A stretch of 64,000 nt of DNA, taken from Plazaster borealis (lineage: Eukaryota; Echinodermata; Asteroidea; Forcipulatida; Labidiasteridae). Under the pieces are notes generated by a model. The model saw only the letters and a list, made by a program, of their open reading frames with translations. It had not been told where the DNA came from and did not search any database. A program made the position numbers and the translations under genes. Each line of letters opens with the position of its first letter. Positions within the stretch are counted from its first letter, which is position 1. Shown piece by piece: positions 20,111-31,100 of the stretch. The stretch lies in the NCBI GenBank assembly GCA_021014325.1, contig CM037469.1:15008663-15072662 (forward strand). The letters are read 5' to 3'.

Positions 20111-21794
20111 GGCCTCTGCTTACCGCGGAACTCCGTGCTTGAGGCTCATAGAGTAGTGTGCTTAACAGGGCACTGTAAGCACACAATTTAACACTAAGCA
20201 GAGCCATGAAATTGGGCTAAGCTGATTCTCTCATTTTTGATTTCTCAGCTGTGCTGTAGAACATTAAAAAGCACAGTTACACAGTCTCACTGAGCCTGGC
20301 ACTTTCCCCATTTCTCGGACAAACTGCAGTTTGCATGGCAGTAGATGTGCTCTCTCTTTGTGGTTCAGGCTGTGGTAGTCTCAAGTTACCAGCTAATATT
20401 TAGGAATAAACCACAACAAAATGGTGTACAAAATATCTTTTGAAGACACAAAAAAAAAGTACATCAAAAATTCCCCCTCCCCCCACAAAAACTGAATCTT
20501 AAGATACTGCTATTATGTTTCAAAAAATAAGCACAAAACGTGTTTGTAGTTGCAGAGTTGTTTTGGGGGACAAACACACAAGCAAGCCCCTTGAATAGCA
20601 ACAATCTTACAGCCTGAACCGCTCTGCACATAATGTCCAAATTGACTTGGTTATACAGCCCCCCTGTCCATTCAATAAAATGAATGCTACATGAGAGTGT
20701 GAGACAGAGAGAGATGAGAAAAGTACATGGAGAGAGATGGAGTGAGATAGTTCTCCATACAATTCCATCCTTATTAAAAAGTCTTGCTTTATTGAAATAG
20801 AGGAAAATTCACAACGCTCAAGAAACTAGAGTTCACAAGTTGACTGTGTGTGCAAATATAAATCCCACAGTAAAAGGGATAATGAGATGCGAGGTGGCTT
20901 GGGTACATGGATGGCCGTCGCCACCGTTGATTCTTGCATCCCATTTGGCTACCAATAATAGACTGACAAGAGGAGAAATTTTACGTTTGTGTCTGTGCTA
21001 TACCTCTCGGTACGAGAGCTAAACATTCCTTCGGCTGGAGACGGTGATAATCGGAGACTAAAGTCCAAACAGAGCGAAAATTTCTATCCTCAATATGAAG
21101 AACCTCGAAATCTATGAATCATCGCATGGAAATATGACAACCGTTTTTTGTGTGTGTGCTCGTAGCACTCAACATTGCATCAAATATCGAGTGCACATGT
21201 ACATGTAACTATATCTCTTGATTATGTTGTCATTTTTTTTTTTGGGGGGGGGAGCAATTTACTTAATACACTGGCAGTACAATTCCAAGTCAATTACCTC
21301 AGAAACCCCCTTTGCATGCTCTGGAGATCTGTGACGGATATTTCTCTACATTAGTTGAAACCAATTGGAGGTGATTTCATTCATAACCAGTTTATCTTGC
21401 TTACAGTCGGCCGTGAGATCTAAACCTATGTGCATTATAAACTAGACAGAATGTTAAAAATGAGACAAAACCAAAAGGCAGCATTGAATGGAATCCTGTT
21501 CCATCACACTTCCCTTACAAATGTCCCCCTTCACCGTATAATAAATCAGCTACTGTAATACTAATAAATACACAGGTATCGTATCAAAAGGAAAAATCAA
21601 AGACGGCACAAAAACATTCGACGTCCCAATCCTAAAGATGGACATGTTGCCATAGTAACGCTACCTGTACATGATGAAAAATTTCTGACGAGGTTGGCTT
21701 CCGGTTGAAGAGAGGAAAAAAACAGAGAGACTCGGACGTATCAATAAAAAAAAATGATCTGAACAGCTCCGCCTCCAAAAGGGGGGGCCCACCA
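20111..21794. other. Possible 3' UTR of the minus-strand NALF gene; no ORF
   Basis: There is no supported gene. If the NALF transcript continues past its stop at 21795, this would be its 3' UTR. A TTTATT (minus AATAAA) lies at 20788-20793, about 1 kb after the stop. A T run meeting a G run lies at 21231-21252. The UTR assignment is inferred only from position. Confidence 0.3.
20788..20793 (-). promoter_or_regulatory. Candidate polyadenylation signal for NALF gene
   Basis: The + strand TTTATT is AATAAA on the coding strand, 1.0 kb downstream of the NALF stop. Other such hexamers exist in this AT-rich DNA, so use is uncertain. Confidence 0.25.
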
Positions 21795-22024
21795 CTATGC
21801 TAATCCTACTGGTAGATCAAACAAAGTTACTGTAATCAATAGCAAGACTAGTTGTCCAATGAGAAGGCTTGTTACAGAAGCTGTGGTTGAGCCGGCTGAG
21901 CCTGATATTAAAGGGTCTGTAGAATAGGTCAGTTCCGGTATGCACTGTGTGCCATTTGTATTAGTACATTTATAACATGGAGCTTTGTTGGCATATGAAG
22001 AATTCTCAGACAGGCCCTGATGCT
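21795..22024 (-). CDS. NALF: NALF last exon with hydrophobic C-terminus
   Basis: The - strand acceptor TATCTCTCCTTGCAG is followed by a split GAG codon and then HQGLSENSSYANKAPCYKC. A Ser/Thr/Gly-rich stretch SGSAGSTTAS precedes VTSLLIGQLVLLLITVTLF and a short tail ending DLPVGLA, then stop. The tail could be a transmembrane segment or a GPI-anchor signal. The stretch is less conserved than the upstream exon, so assignment rests on the in-frame splice and position. The 93-codon frame starting at 22076 includes intron and is not the true start. Confidence 0.72.
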
Positions 22025-25000
22025 CTGCAAGGAGAGATAAAATAAAATAAAAAATAAACTCATTTAGGAAGGTCATACAGATGTCAATAGGTCATACAGG
22101 TGTAAAAGGTCATATACATGATATAGGTGCAGAAGGTCATACAGATGTATAAGTGTAAAAGGTCATGAACACGATATAGGTTTAAAAGGTCATACAGATG
22201 TAAACTGTCATATGGCCAGACAGGTTTAAAAGGTCAAAGGTTATACAAGGTATAAAAGGTCATAGTGTAGAAGGTCACACAGTGAAAAGAGTTATACAGT
22301 CAAACAGAGGCAAAAGGTCATACAAAGTGTAAAAGGTCTTACAGTAACATGTCATACAGGTGTTAAAGGTCATACAGTGTAAAAGGTCATGCAGGTGTAA
22401 AAGGTCATACAAGGTGTAAAAGGTCTTGCAGTGTAAAAGGTCATACAGGTGTAAAAGGTCCTACAGTAACATGTCATACAGGTGTAAATGGTTATACAGG
22501 TGTAACATGTCATACAGGGTAAAAGGTCATGCAAGGTGTAAAAGTCCACACAGGTGTTAAAGGTCATACACAGGGTAAAAGGTCTTACAGTTTAAAAGGT
22601 CATACAGGTGTAAAAGGTCCTACAGTAACATGTCATACAGGTGTAAATGGTCATACAGGTGTAACATGTCATACAGGTGTAAATGGTCATGCAAGGTGTA
22701 AAAGTCCACACAGGTGTTAAAGGTCATACACAGGGTAAAAGGTCTTACAGTGTAAAGGTCATACAGTGTAAAAGGTCATACAGGTGTAAAAGGTCTTACA
22801 GAAACATGTCATACAGGTGTAACATGTCATACAGGTGTAAATGGTCAAACAGGTGTAAATGGTCATACAGTTGTAAGAGGTCATACAGTGTAAAAGGTCA
22901 TGCAAGGTGTAAAAGTTCACACAGGTGTTAAAGGTCAAACAAGGGGTAAAAGGTCTAACAGTGAAAGGGTCATACAAGATGTGTTAAGGTCTTACAGTAA
23001 CATGTCATACACGTGTAAATGGTTATACAGGTGTAAAAGGTCATACAGTGTAAAAGGTCATCATACAAGCTGTAAAAGTTCACACAGGTGTTAAAGTCAA
23101 ACAAGGGGTAAAAGGTCTAACAGTGAAAAGGTCATACAAGATGTTTTAAGGTCTTACAGTAACATGTCATACAGGTGTAAACGGTTATACAGGTGTAAAA
23201 AGTCATACAGTGTAAAAGGTCATCATACAAGGTGTAAAAGGTCACACAGGTGTTAAAGGTCAAACAAGGGGTAAAAGGTCTAACAGTGAAAAGGTCATAC
23301 AAGATGTTTTAAGGTCTTACAGTAACATGTCATACAGGTGTAAATGGTTATACAGGTGTAAAAGGTCATACAGTGTAAAAGGTCATCATACAAGGTGTAA
23401 AAGGTCACACAGTTGTTAAAGGTCATACAGGGGGTAAAAGGTCTAACAGTGTAAAATGCCATACAGGTGTAAAAGGGCAGACAAGGGGTTAGAGGTCATA
23501 CAGGGCTACATGTAAACAAATACAGATGGTAAAATATATGTAGAGAAAAATAAGCACTACAAAACCATCTCTTAGGCCTAAATAAAGAATTCTTAAACAG
23601 GCTTGATTACCCTGCGTTGACAAAATATAACCAGGGGAAACATACATACACTGTATGTCGTTGATTGTTGATTTTGGTTGGATTTGACATTTAATTGGCT
23701 AAATTTGTACTCCTTTTGAGTAGAAAGCAAATTTTAAAAGTAACTTCTTCTTTTTTTGAAGTCACCTTTTATTTAAACGTTTGAATATTCTTTCATTTAA
23801 AACAAAAAGAATAGCCCATATGTATGGTCCAATGCGCATCATCGGCGCGCAAAAGATAAAGGGTGAAATCCGAGACAAAGCAACACCGGCAACCATCATG
23901 GTGTGCTGATTTTGAATCTATGCGGTACAGAACTATAAAACCTAGCATAGATTACATGTAAACTACAGCTTGGCGTCCATCTTGGCAGCTTGACTGATTT
24001 TTGTTTAACTGCACTCGGTTTCCCAAGATGCATTGGGCCACATAAAAAAAAAAAATTGTTGATCGTCCCCACCCGACTTTTTTTTTTTTTTTTTTTTTCT
24101 TTTTTTTTTTTTTTCATAAAAAACGGTACTTTAATAATCTTTTCAGTCAAATATGGCTCCCAGATTTTTCAGCTGATATTTTTTCAAAATCCATAGGTCG
24201 GAAATAGATGATTTGAAGAAAGGTTTTCATGTTAGCAAAACAAGAAAAATTCTTAAAATATTTACTTAGGCTGTGTTTTTGTTTTTTGAAAATGTTTACA
24301 GAAAATGTCATCTAGGATTTGAAAGGGTTTAACAAAACAATTAAAAACATCAAAATCACACAAACCCTTTGTTTTATAGTGATTACGATGATATCTTTAT
24401 TGTTTATTTCATATTTTACCATGTCAAAAAAACAAAAAACCACGCCCTCCCTCCCCCACTTCCCATCAAAAAAGGACAATCAACAATTTTTTATTTTTAT
24501 GTGGCCTTGTGGTTAATTTTTTAAGATGGCGCTTGTGCATATCGGCTATTTTTCAATAGTTCAATAGTTCAATTTATTTCCACTCAATCATTTAAAATGA
24601 CAAAATGTAACAATACAGGAGAACAAAACTGAATAGATTAAGTGGAGGAGGTCTCCTAGAAGCAAGCGTGTTGGATGGAGACCCCTCGAATTTGTGTACA
24701 TACATACGTATATGAGAATGAACAATGTAAAGAGTAGACTGAAATAATTGAAGGCACACAAACTAGTTACACATGAAATGACAGGGACAAAACACAAACA
24801 GGACAACACAGTAACAAAGGTTCAGTAAATGGCGGCATGGAGATAAGTAGATAACTAAATATCACCCCCAAAAATTGTTGTTATTCAATTAAACAATATT
24901 GACCCAAATTCTGCTCCACCACACAGACTAACCCAGTGTTTCATAAAATGAAAATATCATGTATTACTGATGACATGTTAACATATCAAAATACACATTT

Positions 25001-26195
25001 CATAAAGTAGAAAATGCACATCACATCAAATTAGAGAGAAAAGCCATTACGATGAAGAGTCACAAAAATATTCATAAACACATAACAATTGTGAGCAAAA
25101 GGATGGAATCAAATAAATGACAGGATTAAAATCACACATTTACGATTTGATCGCAACCTGTCAAGGATCAACATGAATAAATTTCACTTCTTAAATTCAT
25201 TGTCAATCAAACTAATTTGTTTGCAAAAAATGATTTGTTAATGAAAATAAATATGTAAGACAGTGATGCCTAATTGTTTGTTTATTTATTTATTTATTTT
25301 TACACACAAGAGAGCAAGCACCAATAATAACAGGATGGTGAATAGGGAACTAGAATAAATATTCAGTTTTAGATGATGGAGGAAAACCCCAGTGGGGCAA
25401 AACCCAAGCAATCAGGTAGGGACTGAAAACCCAATCCACATGCAAGGCTCCGGTCTGAGGTGGGATTCGAACCGGGGTCCACAGAGGTGAAAGGCAGGAA
25501 AAGAAACCACAAGGTGTAGGCATGATTTTGAGCCATAAACCAATTTACACAATAACAAGAAAATGATAACCAAATATGTACTTCTCAGTATATGTTAATT
25601 TCTTAAAGGGTCTGTATACGTTTGGTAATGACTCTGAAAATTAATGGCAATAAGAACTTAGTTTGTTAGAAGTACAGCAGCTTTGGATAGTATAATGCAT
25701 TTTGAGAAACTTTCACTTCGAAGTACTGAGGTTATGGAAAAAGATATCACTTTTATCCCAACAAATTTGAATCTGAGAGTAACATTTCTCAGATTGTGTA
25801 TTCCAATTGCAGATTATTCTTCCTGCGTGGACATAACCGCTCCAGATTTTCGGCAATATCCCAAAAATGCTACCACCTTTTGAAATGAAATTTTCACAGG
25901 TTAGTTTTATGGTATATATCTACAACTAGATAGGATTGAATTAAACAGTGTGTTTCAAAATACCAAACGTATACAATCCCTTTAAACAAACAAACAAACA
26001 ATAAAACAAAATATTAAAAAATGCAGACTTACCTGGACAGAAATAGGCCTGTGTTCCACAGTACTGGATGGCTGGTAGCAAAAAGGGGCATTTTCTTGAG
26101 GTTTGATAACAAAATTCTAAGCATGGCTTGATGAGTTTACCTTTGGCATTATAGAAGTCAAAGGTTATCCCACACAACCAGTCTTTGTAAACAGT
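21795..26195 (-). CDS. NALF: NALCN-channel auxiliary factor (NALF/FAM155/NLF-1 family), two C-terminal exons
   Basis: NALF proteins are membrane-associated cysteine-rich subunits needed for folding, trafficking and activity of the sodium-leak channel NALCN. They relate to yeast Mid1 and worm NLF-1. Exons 26033-26195 and 21795-22024 join in frame (phase 1) to give 130 residues. The first reads TVYKDWLCGITFDFYN, KPCLEFCYQTSRKCPFLLP and YCGTQAYFCP. This follows the vertebrate pattern VYKAWLC, PCxxYCxxVQxRCPFxLP, YGGxPxFxC. The second exon has three more cysteines, two N-glycosylation sequons (NSS, NGT) and a C-terminal hydrophobic segment. The N-terminal part is missing and probably lies upstream beyond a large intron. 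Whether it is the NALF1 or NALF2 orthologue, or a pre-duplication single gene, cannot be told. Confidence 0.85.
22077..23520. repeat. Minisatellite (about 18-19 bp, GGTCATACAGGTGTAAAA) with higher-order period
   Basis: Dozens of variants of AGGTCATACAGGTGTAAA occur. ACAGTAACATGTCATAC recurs at about 22341, 22463, 22622, (22799), 22994, 23156 and 23319. The last three lie 162-163 bp apart and share indels (GGTCATCATACAAG), showing recent block duplication. The array lies in the NALF intron 22025-26032. Its open frames (Met-Thr-Cys-Tyr-like on the - strand) are repeat by-products. Confidence 0.93.
23521..25369. other. NALF intron, no exon seen; homopolymer runs
   Basis: T runs lie at about 24078-24115. 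A short tandem CAATAGTTCAATAGTTCAAT lies at 24553. No splice-bounded conserved frame was found. Confidence 0.4.
25370..25525 (-). mobile_element. SINE-like segment
   Basis: GAGGAAAACCCCAGTGGGGC and GGGATTCGAACCGGGGTCCA (inverted B box GGTTCGAATCC at about 25464-25474) are spaced as in a tRNA-derived SINE read on the - strand. Only one copy is in the window. Confidence 0.5.
25604..25985. mobile_element. Foldback family B copy
   Basis: The ends AAAGGGTCTGTATACGTTTG and CCAAACGTATACAATCCCTT are inverted. The body matches 902-1240 and 2262-2645. It ends within 50 bases of the cysteine-rich NALF exon. Confidence 0.85.
26033..26195 (-). CDS. NALF: NALF cysteine-rich exon
   Basis: On the - strand the acceptor is TTGTCCATTTGCAG before ACTGTTTACAAAGAC and the donor is CCAG|GTAAGTCTGC. 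The exon has 54 codons plus one base, with cysteines at exon residues 8, 25, 29, 36, 46 and 53. WLC and CPFLLP are the strongest family words. From memory of the vertebrate gene, a small middle exon encodes this same segment, which would make this a conserved exon. Confidence 0.88.
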
Positions 26196-27160
26196 CTGCA
26201 AATGGACAAAACACAAAGAAAAATCATCAGTTTCTGACAACACAAATAAATAAACGGCTGGATAAGAGACTACAAGTAGCGTTCCTGGTACAGTTAAAAG
26301 CCTAATCAATACAGTTAGTCTCTGTAAACAGCATGATTGTGGGGAAATAACACTGAAACAAACCATTAGAAAACATGATAACTACTGAGACTAGTAGAGA
26401 TGGTGAGGTCAAAGGTTCAGCTGGACTAGTCTTGTAAGAAGCCTATAAAAGAGAAAAGACATAAAACCACCGGTTTCTGATACAGTTAATTCAAAGGTAC
26501 AATGTAGTAAGCCTGGATAAGAAGCCTAACCAATACAGCTTGTCTTTGTAAACAACCTGGTTGTGGGGAAAAACATAGAAAAGAACAATTAGAAAACATG
26601 ATAACTGCTGGTAAAGAGACTAGTATACACTTCGATGGTTCAACTGCAGGACTGGGCCCAATTTCATAAGCTGTTAAGCAGAAATACCAAGCAAAACAAT
26701 GAGTTGGGAACCAGTGGCAACAATGTAAACTCTATGAAATATTGGCTGGTATTCTGTTTTAGCTAAGCAAGATTTGTTTGTGCTTTAGCAAGTTTATGTG
26801 AATACAGGCTTCATGGAATTGGGCTCCAGGCCCATAGAGCTGCTTAGGCAAAAAAAGTAGCTAAGCACAACAAGATTATTATGCTTACCAGAATAAGGTT
26901 ACCAGCCAAAATACCATAGCACATTTACAATCTGTGACTGGTATCCTGCTTATTTTTGCGAAGCAGAAAATATTTAAGCAATGTTTTTGCATACGAAGCT
27001 CTATGAAATTTGGCCAGCTGCTCTTATAAGCAGCCTAGAAAAGAAAAAAGACAGACAACCACCAGTTTCTGATATATGGTTGATTCAAACAGAGTAAACC
27101 TGGTTTAAAACGAAATGAGGTTAACCCGAGTGACAAGTCTCCATGAACAGACTGGAAAAG
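26196..27160 (-). repeat. Degenerate tandem copies of the NALF exon acceptor region
   Basis: The exon edge GTCTTTGTAAACAG (26181-26194) and flanking intron words (CAGTTTCTGAYA, GGCTGGATAAGA, TTAGAAAACATGATAACTRC, GACTAGTA) recur at about 26319, 26541 and 27137. Copy 3 on the - strand even reads CCACAACCAG|GTTGTTTACAAAGAC, an acceptor-like site followed by codons for VVYKD. A pair of family A foldbacks (26652-27016) splits the last unit. Confidence 0.7.
26652..27016. mobile_element. Two abutting foldback family A copies
   Basis: Copy 1 runs from TGGGCCCAATTTCATAAGCT to TTCATGGAATTGGGCTCC. Copy 2 runs from AGGCCCATAGAGCTGCTTAG to GCTCTATGAAATTTGGCC. Both carry the CCAGCCAAAATACC or GGCTGGTATTCTG centre. 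The interrupted sequence resumes at about 27017. Confidence 0.8.
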
Positions 27161-28207
27161 AAAAAAATTACAGTGTGTGTTATATCACTGGCTGCTAATC
27201 TTTTACTGCAAAGCAGTTTTATTGTTGCTCTAAGCAAACTTGTGTGTAGAAAATTGTCCCAGATGGTGGCAATAACCCAAGTAGGAATGATAATAATATC
27301 ATAGTTCATTACCAAAGATTACAGTCCGTTAAAACAACATCTATATAAAAAAAAAGTGACGGCCGAGAGATGCTTTTCCCAGTCGCTATGAAACATGGTA
27401 AGAGAGAAGAAGAAAAAAAACCTGACGATGGAAATAATCTAAGTCATTTTGCATTAGCGTCAGCATGCCGGGAACCAATTATGAACACAAAACGCCAAGC
27501 AGCCCAAACTACAACTGATTACCGATGCTTATTCTAAGGCATTCAATGCCAGCTCCTTGGGATCATGACTAGATCAACGTATCATCTTCAAGGTAAGATG
27601 TACCGTGGAGCGGGTCCAGACAGAGACTGCATCATCTCACTGTCTCCTCTACTCCTCCTTCTACTACTCTGCAGCATCGCGGATGAGAACAAGGCGAGGG
27701 GAAAAAAATGCCGACGTGATCTCGGGGGGAAGACTGGGCCAGCCGAGTGCATAACATCAAGAATTGCCCACTAAAATATTCTTTTTTTAAATTTTTTATT
27801 TTTTACCGGCTTGAGGTAAGAGTGATATCATAATAATACTGACGACTACCCCCTTCATGATAAAAACAATACGCTTATCAATTTACAAGTTGTTCAATGA
27901 CAATTGTACAGACAAGTGTCAAAAATCTTACAATTTTTCTGAATTTTAGAACTTAAATTCCTACAAGTAGTTACTTTTTTGAAAGCTCCTCAAAAAAGAA
28001 ATTGGCAAAAAGAAAATTTACTTTTTGAAATATAATTCCCAAAGCCGAAGAAGTTAATTTGTTAATTTACCAAGTACAAGAATAGTTGACGACCGATATC
28101 AGTCGTTGCTTTTCTTTGATGTTAAAAGTATCAGTGGGAACAAACTAGTGGAGTAAGAAATAGCAATAATTCTCGGTTGCAGGCAGCCCCGGGCCAGCCA
28201 GTCAAAA
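27161..28207. other. No supported gene
   Basis: A GC-richer patch at 27560-27775 contains a 69-codon + frame with no recognisable motif. It could be an upstream exon or promoter-type DNA, but I see no evidence for either. The rest is AT-rich. Confidence 0.35.

Positions 28208-28250
<43 letters not shown>
28208..28250. repeat. (TGT)n microsatellite
   Basis: There are about 14 uninterrupted TGT/TTG triplets, followed by imperfect TTAATG/TTGTTA units to about 28276. Confidence 0.95.
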
Positions 28251-28585
28251 AATGTTAATGTTGTTGTTATTATTGTTAAAAAAAAATATTATTACTTCAG
28301 ATCAATTCACAAAAATCCCAACTAGATAATTTAGAATGTTCCAGATTGACAGTAGAGCTTTTACAACCAATAGATAAACACCAAGTAAAAAACATTCTGA
28401 GGACCTTGTTTCAATTCAGCGTGCTTCAAAAATTTGGGTCCAGAATGCCCCCCCCTCCCTCCCCCAATTTTAGAAAATCCTGGGGAGAACCCTCAAGATG
28501 ACAATTGCTTCTGACTCAAACATGTAATTCGTTTTAGCTCCCGAACAAAGAAATTGACAAAATAGGAAGACCGCCAAAATTAGGG

Positions 28586-28660
28586 CTAGATAGCTCAGTT
28601 GGTAGAGCGTCGGCAAGTTAATCCGGAGGTCGCAGGTTCAAGTCCCCCTATAGTCAAGTT
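28586..28660 (+). mobile_element. tRNA-like SINE head
   Basis: GCTAGATAGCTCAGTTGGTA (A box) and GCAGGTTCAAGTCCCCCTAT (B box GGTTCAAGTCC) have tRNA spacing. The acceptor stem does not close and a close relative sits at 4586-4664, so it is read as a SINE. Confidence 0.6.
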
Positions 28661-29145
28661 TTCTTTTGTTCAGCCCAACAATCTTATTCAAAGTGTAAAT
28701 TCCATGCATCTGCTTTCCGTTACAGCAGAAAATCACACGGTCTTAAACATGTTTTTAAAATCATTTCAATGTACTACACTAGTTATCAATATGAATCATA
28801 ACAATTACGGATGATAAAACTTATAATACTTTCTAATATCAACTATCCCCCACGCTCCACAACCTACCCCGCCTTCCCAACACCTTACCCTCACAGACTT
28901 CATCAACATTTCTTAAATAACAATTCTCCCCATCAACTATGAAATGATTCATTATTTCCAGGAAAAACATGAATCAGTGAAGATAAGGTCGAGATCATTT
29001 GCGAAGTACAACCATGATGAAGTACCCAGATGTAGCCATTAAACTATTCCATCAGTGAAAAAAAGAACAGCAATCCAGTTCTAATGTCATATCTCTCATA
29101 CAAGAGACACGCTGTGTTAAAATGTTGTTATCTTGACGCATTTAG
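28661..29145. other. No feature seen
   Basis: This is AT-rich sequence of unknown nature following the SINE head, with no coding frame of note. Confidence 0.4.
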
Positions 29146-29149
29146 GTTT

Positions 29150-29238
29150 GTAACACCTGGTATCCTGAACATTTTTGCTAAGCAGTAAATTTGTATGCAA
29201 TATTTTTCTGCTAAGCAGCTCTATGAAACCGGGCCCTG
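29150..29238. mobile_element. Foldback family A half copy
   Basis: Only the right half is present: CACCTGGTATCCTGAACATT, TTTGCTAAGCAGTAAATTTG and CTATGAAACCGGGCCCTGG. Confidence 0.75.
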
Positions 29239-29454
29239 GTAATGGTTTATTTCCCCTTCAACATTTTCAACTTGGTTAATTGTACAATAACAAAATCCAA
29301 CAATTGAACCCTTGCAGCCGTGACTTTGCCATGCTCTTTGGGAGTCAATGTTTAGCGTATAAATGCTGCGTTGACAACATTTCGCACTACACTGTATAAC
29401 ACACAGGGACACTGGCTCCCAAAATGGCGCAACCAAGATTATTGTGTTGACGAG

Positions 29455-29648
29455 GTCAGGGCTCATAAAGCTGTTTAGCAGAAAATTCTGCTCAGCAAAT
29501 TTCTTTGCTAAGCAAGAAATGAGTGGGGTACCAGTCACAGCAATGGTAACTGTATGTTTTTTGGGCTGGTAAGCTTTATTTCCTAAGCAAGAGTTTTCTG
29601 TGCTTAGCAAGTTTTTGTGCTTACATGCTTTATGAAATTGGGCTCTGG
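29455..29648. mobile_element. Foldback family A copy
   Basis: The ends AGGGCTCATAAAGCTGTTTA and GCTTTATGAAATTGGGCTCT are inverted. It is highly similar to 19913-20110 over most of its length (GAGTGGGGTACCAGTCACAG in both). Confidence 0.85.
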
Positions 29649-30400
29649 TGAATAGCACTCCGCACTTATGACGCCACTTTCGCTCAAAACTCCCGGCTGT
29701 CAGACAAACATTCCGACAATCACGCGATCACTGCAACATAAACGCGCCAAACTGCGCCAAACTGCACTTGCAGTTTAGTCAGAACACACGAGTAAACATA
29801 TAACTCACATGACTCAGACTCAGTACGTTAGTGAAATTCGACACGTTTGAGATCCCAGCTTCTATTTTTAGCATTAGTGTGGTGCGTTATTGGGTTAACT
29901 CTTTCACGCGCCGACTGGTTGCTAGCGACCAGTTTAAATCCCTTCAAAAAAATAGTTGTAAAACAAAAAAATAAACATCGTACGACAACACAGTTTTCAG
30001 TATGGGAAAGAGTACTCTTGAGGGCGCCATTGTGACCTGTTTTTCGGGGGTCACCATTTGCAAAAAACAATTAATGTGTCCATATAATCAATTTATCACT
30101 AAAATAAATGGTGCATGAAAGGGTTAATAGTCCGAAGACTAAATCAGTCAAATTTACAAAGATAAAAAAGTACACCTTAGTCAAAAAGGCATGACCTAGC
30201 CATGAGACCAATACAATCACACACCGCTTTTGTTTTAAATCAAGGCTTCATCTTTGTTTCTGATTGAATTTCTTAAGCCATTTGTCTTTGACACTGAAAG
30301 AGAGGAGACGGAGACGGAGAGCTGATCTAATCACAACATTCAGAATAATGACGGGGAATTGATAAGCTGAATGCAGATGTATTTTTGAGGTCAACACCGC
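29649..30400. other. No gene seen
   Basis: The + and - frames at 29828-30070 overlap each other and have no motif. There is no matching repeat elsewhere in the window. Confidence 0.4.
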
Positions 30401-30402
30401 AA

Positions 30403-30580
30403 TCAAGAACAAGGGGACACAACATGAAACTCAAGAAAAAAATCCTTCAGGCTAAACTCAAGGGAATTCTTCTTCTCACAAAGGGTCACAGAAGACTGGA
30501 ATAATCTCCCTCAAGAAGCAGTGAACAGCACCACACTACTGGGGTTCAAGAAAATAATAGGACAATACATGGGTTACTAA
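30403..30580 (+). pseudogene. Non-LTR retrotransposon (CR1-like) ORF2 3' end, frameshifted
   Basis: Bases 30406-30441 read RTRGHNMKLKKK. After a one-base shift, 30449-30580 reads RLNSREFFFSQRVTEDWNNL, then PQEAVNSTTLLGFKK and a stop. RTRGHxxKL, then RxxFFSxRVxxxWNxLP and an xxFK ending, is the standard C-terminus after the reverse transcriptase domain in CR1/L2-type LINEs. The homopolymer A run at the junction explains the shift. The copy is 5'-truncated and dead. Confidence 0.8.
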
Positions 30581-30947
30581 TGGGCTTAAAAAGCCTTCTG
30601 ACCCTTTCCACACACCAGACTGACCACTTGGATCTGATGTAGGAGGTATGTGGTATCAAGGTAAATCAAGGTAAATGTACATGGCTGTAAAAATGGCTGA
30701 CAAAGCCTGAGCTTCAACTCCAGCCATCATTCAGAAAAAGACCCCCAAAAAACATATTGCATATGTATTAAAAAAATAGATGAGCCTGAGGTAGTATATT
30801 AATATTCTGCATACATGTACTGCTAACGGTTCATCATCATACTATATATAGGTGAGCCATCGGCAACAAATTACCGTATGAAGGCTATAGAAATTGAGTC
30901 TTCAGGACTACCCATCATCCATCTTACTCTGGGAGTTTTCTGACCTA

Positions 30948-31100
30948 GGCCACACAAATTTACTAAGCACCAAACAATTTTGCTAACTGAAAAAGGGTTA
31001 CCAGCTAAAATATCATGTTATGTGCACAGTTTGTGACTGGTTCCCTGCTTATTTTTGCTAAGCAGAAATTTGTTAAGCCATAGTTTCTGCTTAAGCAGGC
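30948..31100. mobile_element. Foldback family A partial copy
   Basis: TAAGCACCAAACAATTTTGC, GGGTTACCAGCTAAAATATC and GACTGGTTCCCTGCTTATTT are family A internal blocks. The left terminus is eroded and the right runs into the next element. Confidence 0.7.

Noticed and set aside
22077..23520. Possible CRISPR-like regular repeats
   Set aside because: The units are contiguous, with no unique spacers, and lie in a eukaryotic intron. It is a minisatellite.
27565..27774. GC-richer ORF as a possible NALF 5' exon
   Set aside because: It is on the wrong strand, and the - strand of the patch has no cysteine-rich reading like NALF N-terminal regions.
28586..28660. Possible functional tRNA gene
   Set aside because: The arms do not close fully and a diverged sister lies at 4586-4664. 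It is a SINE.
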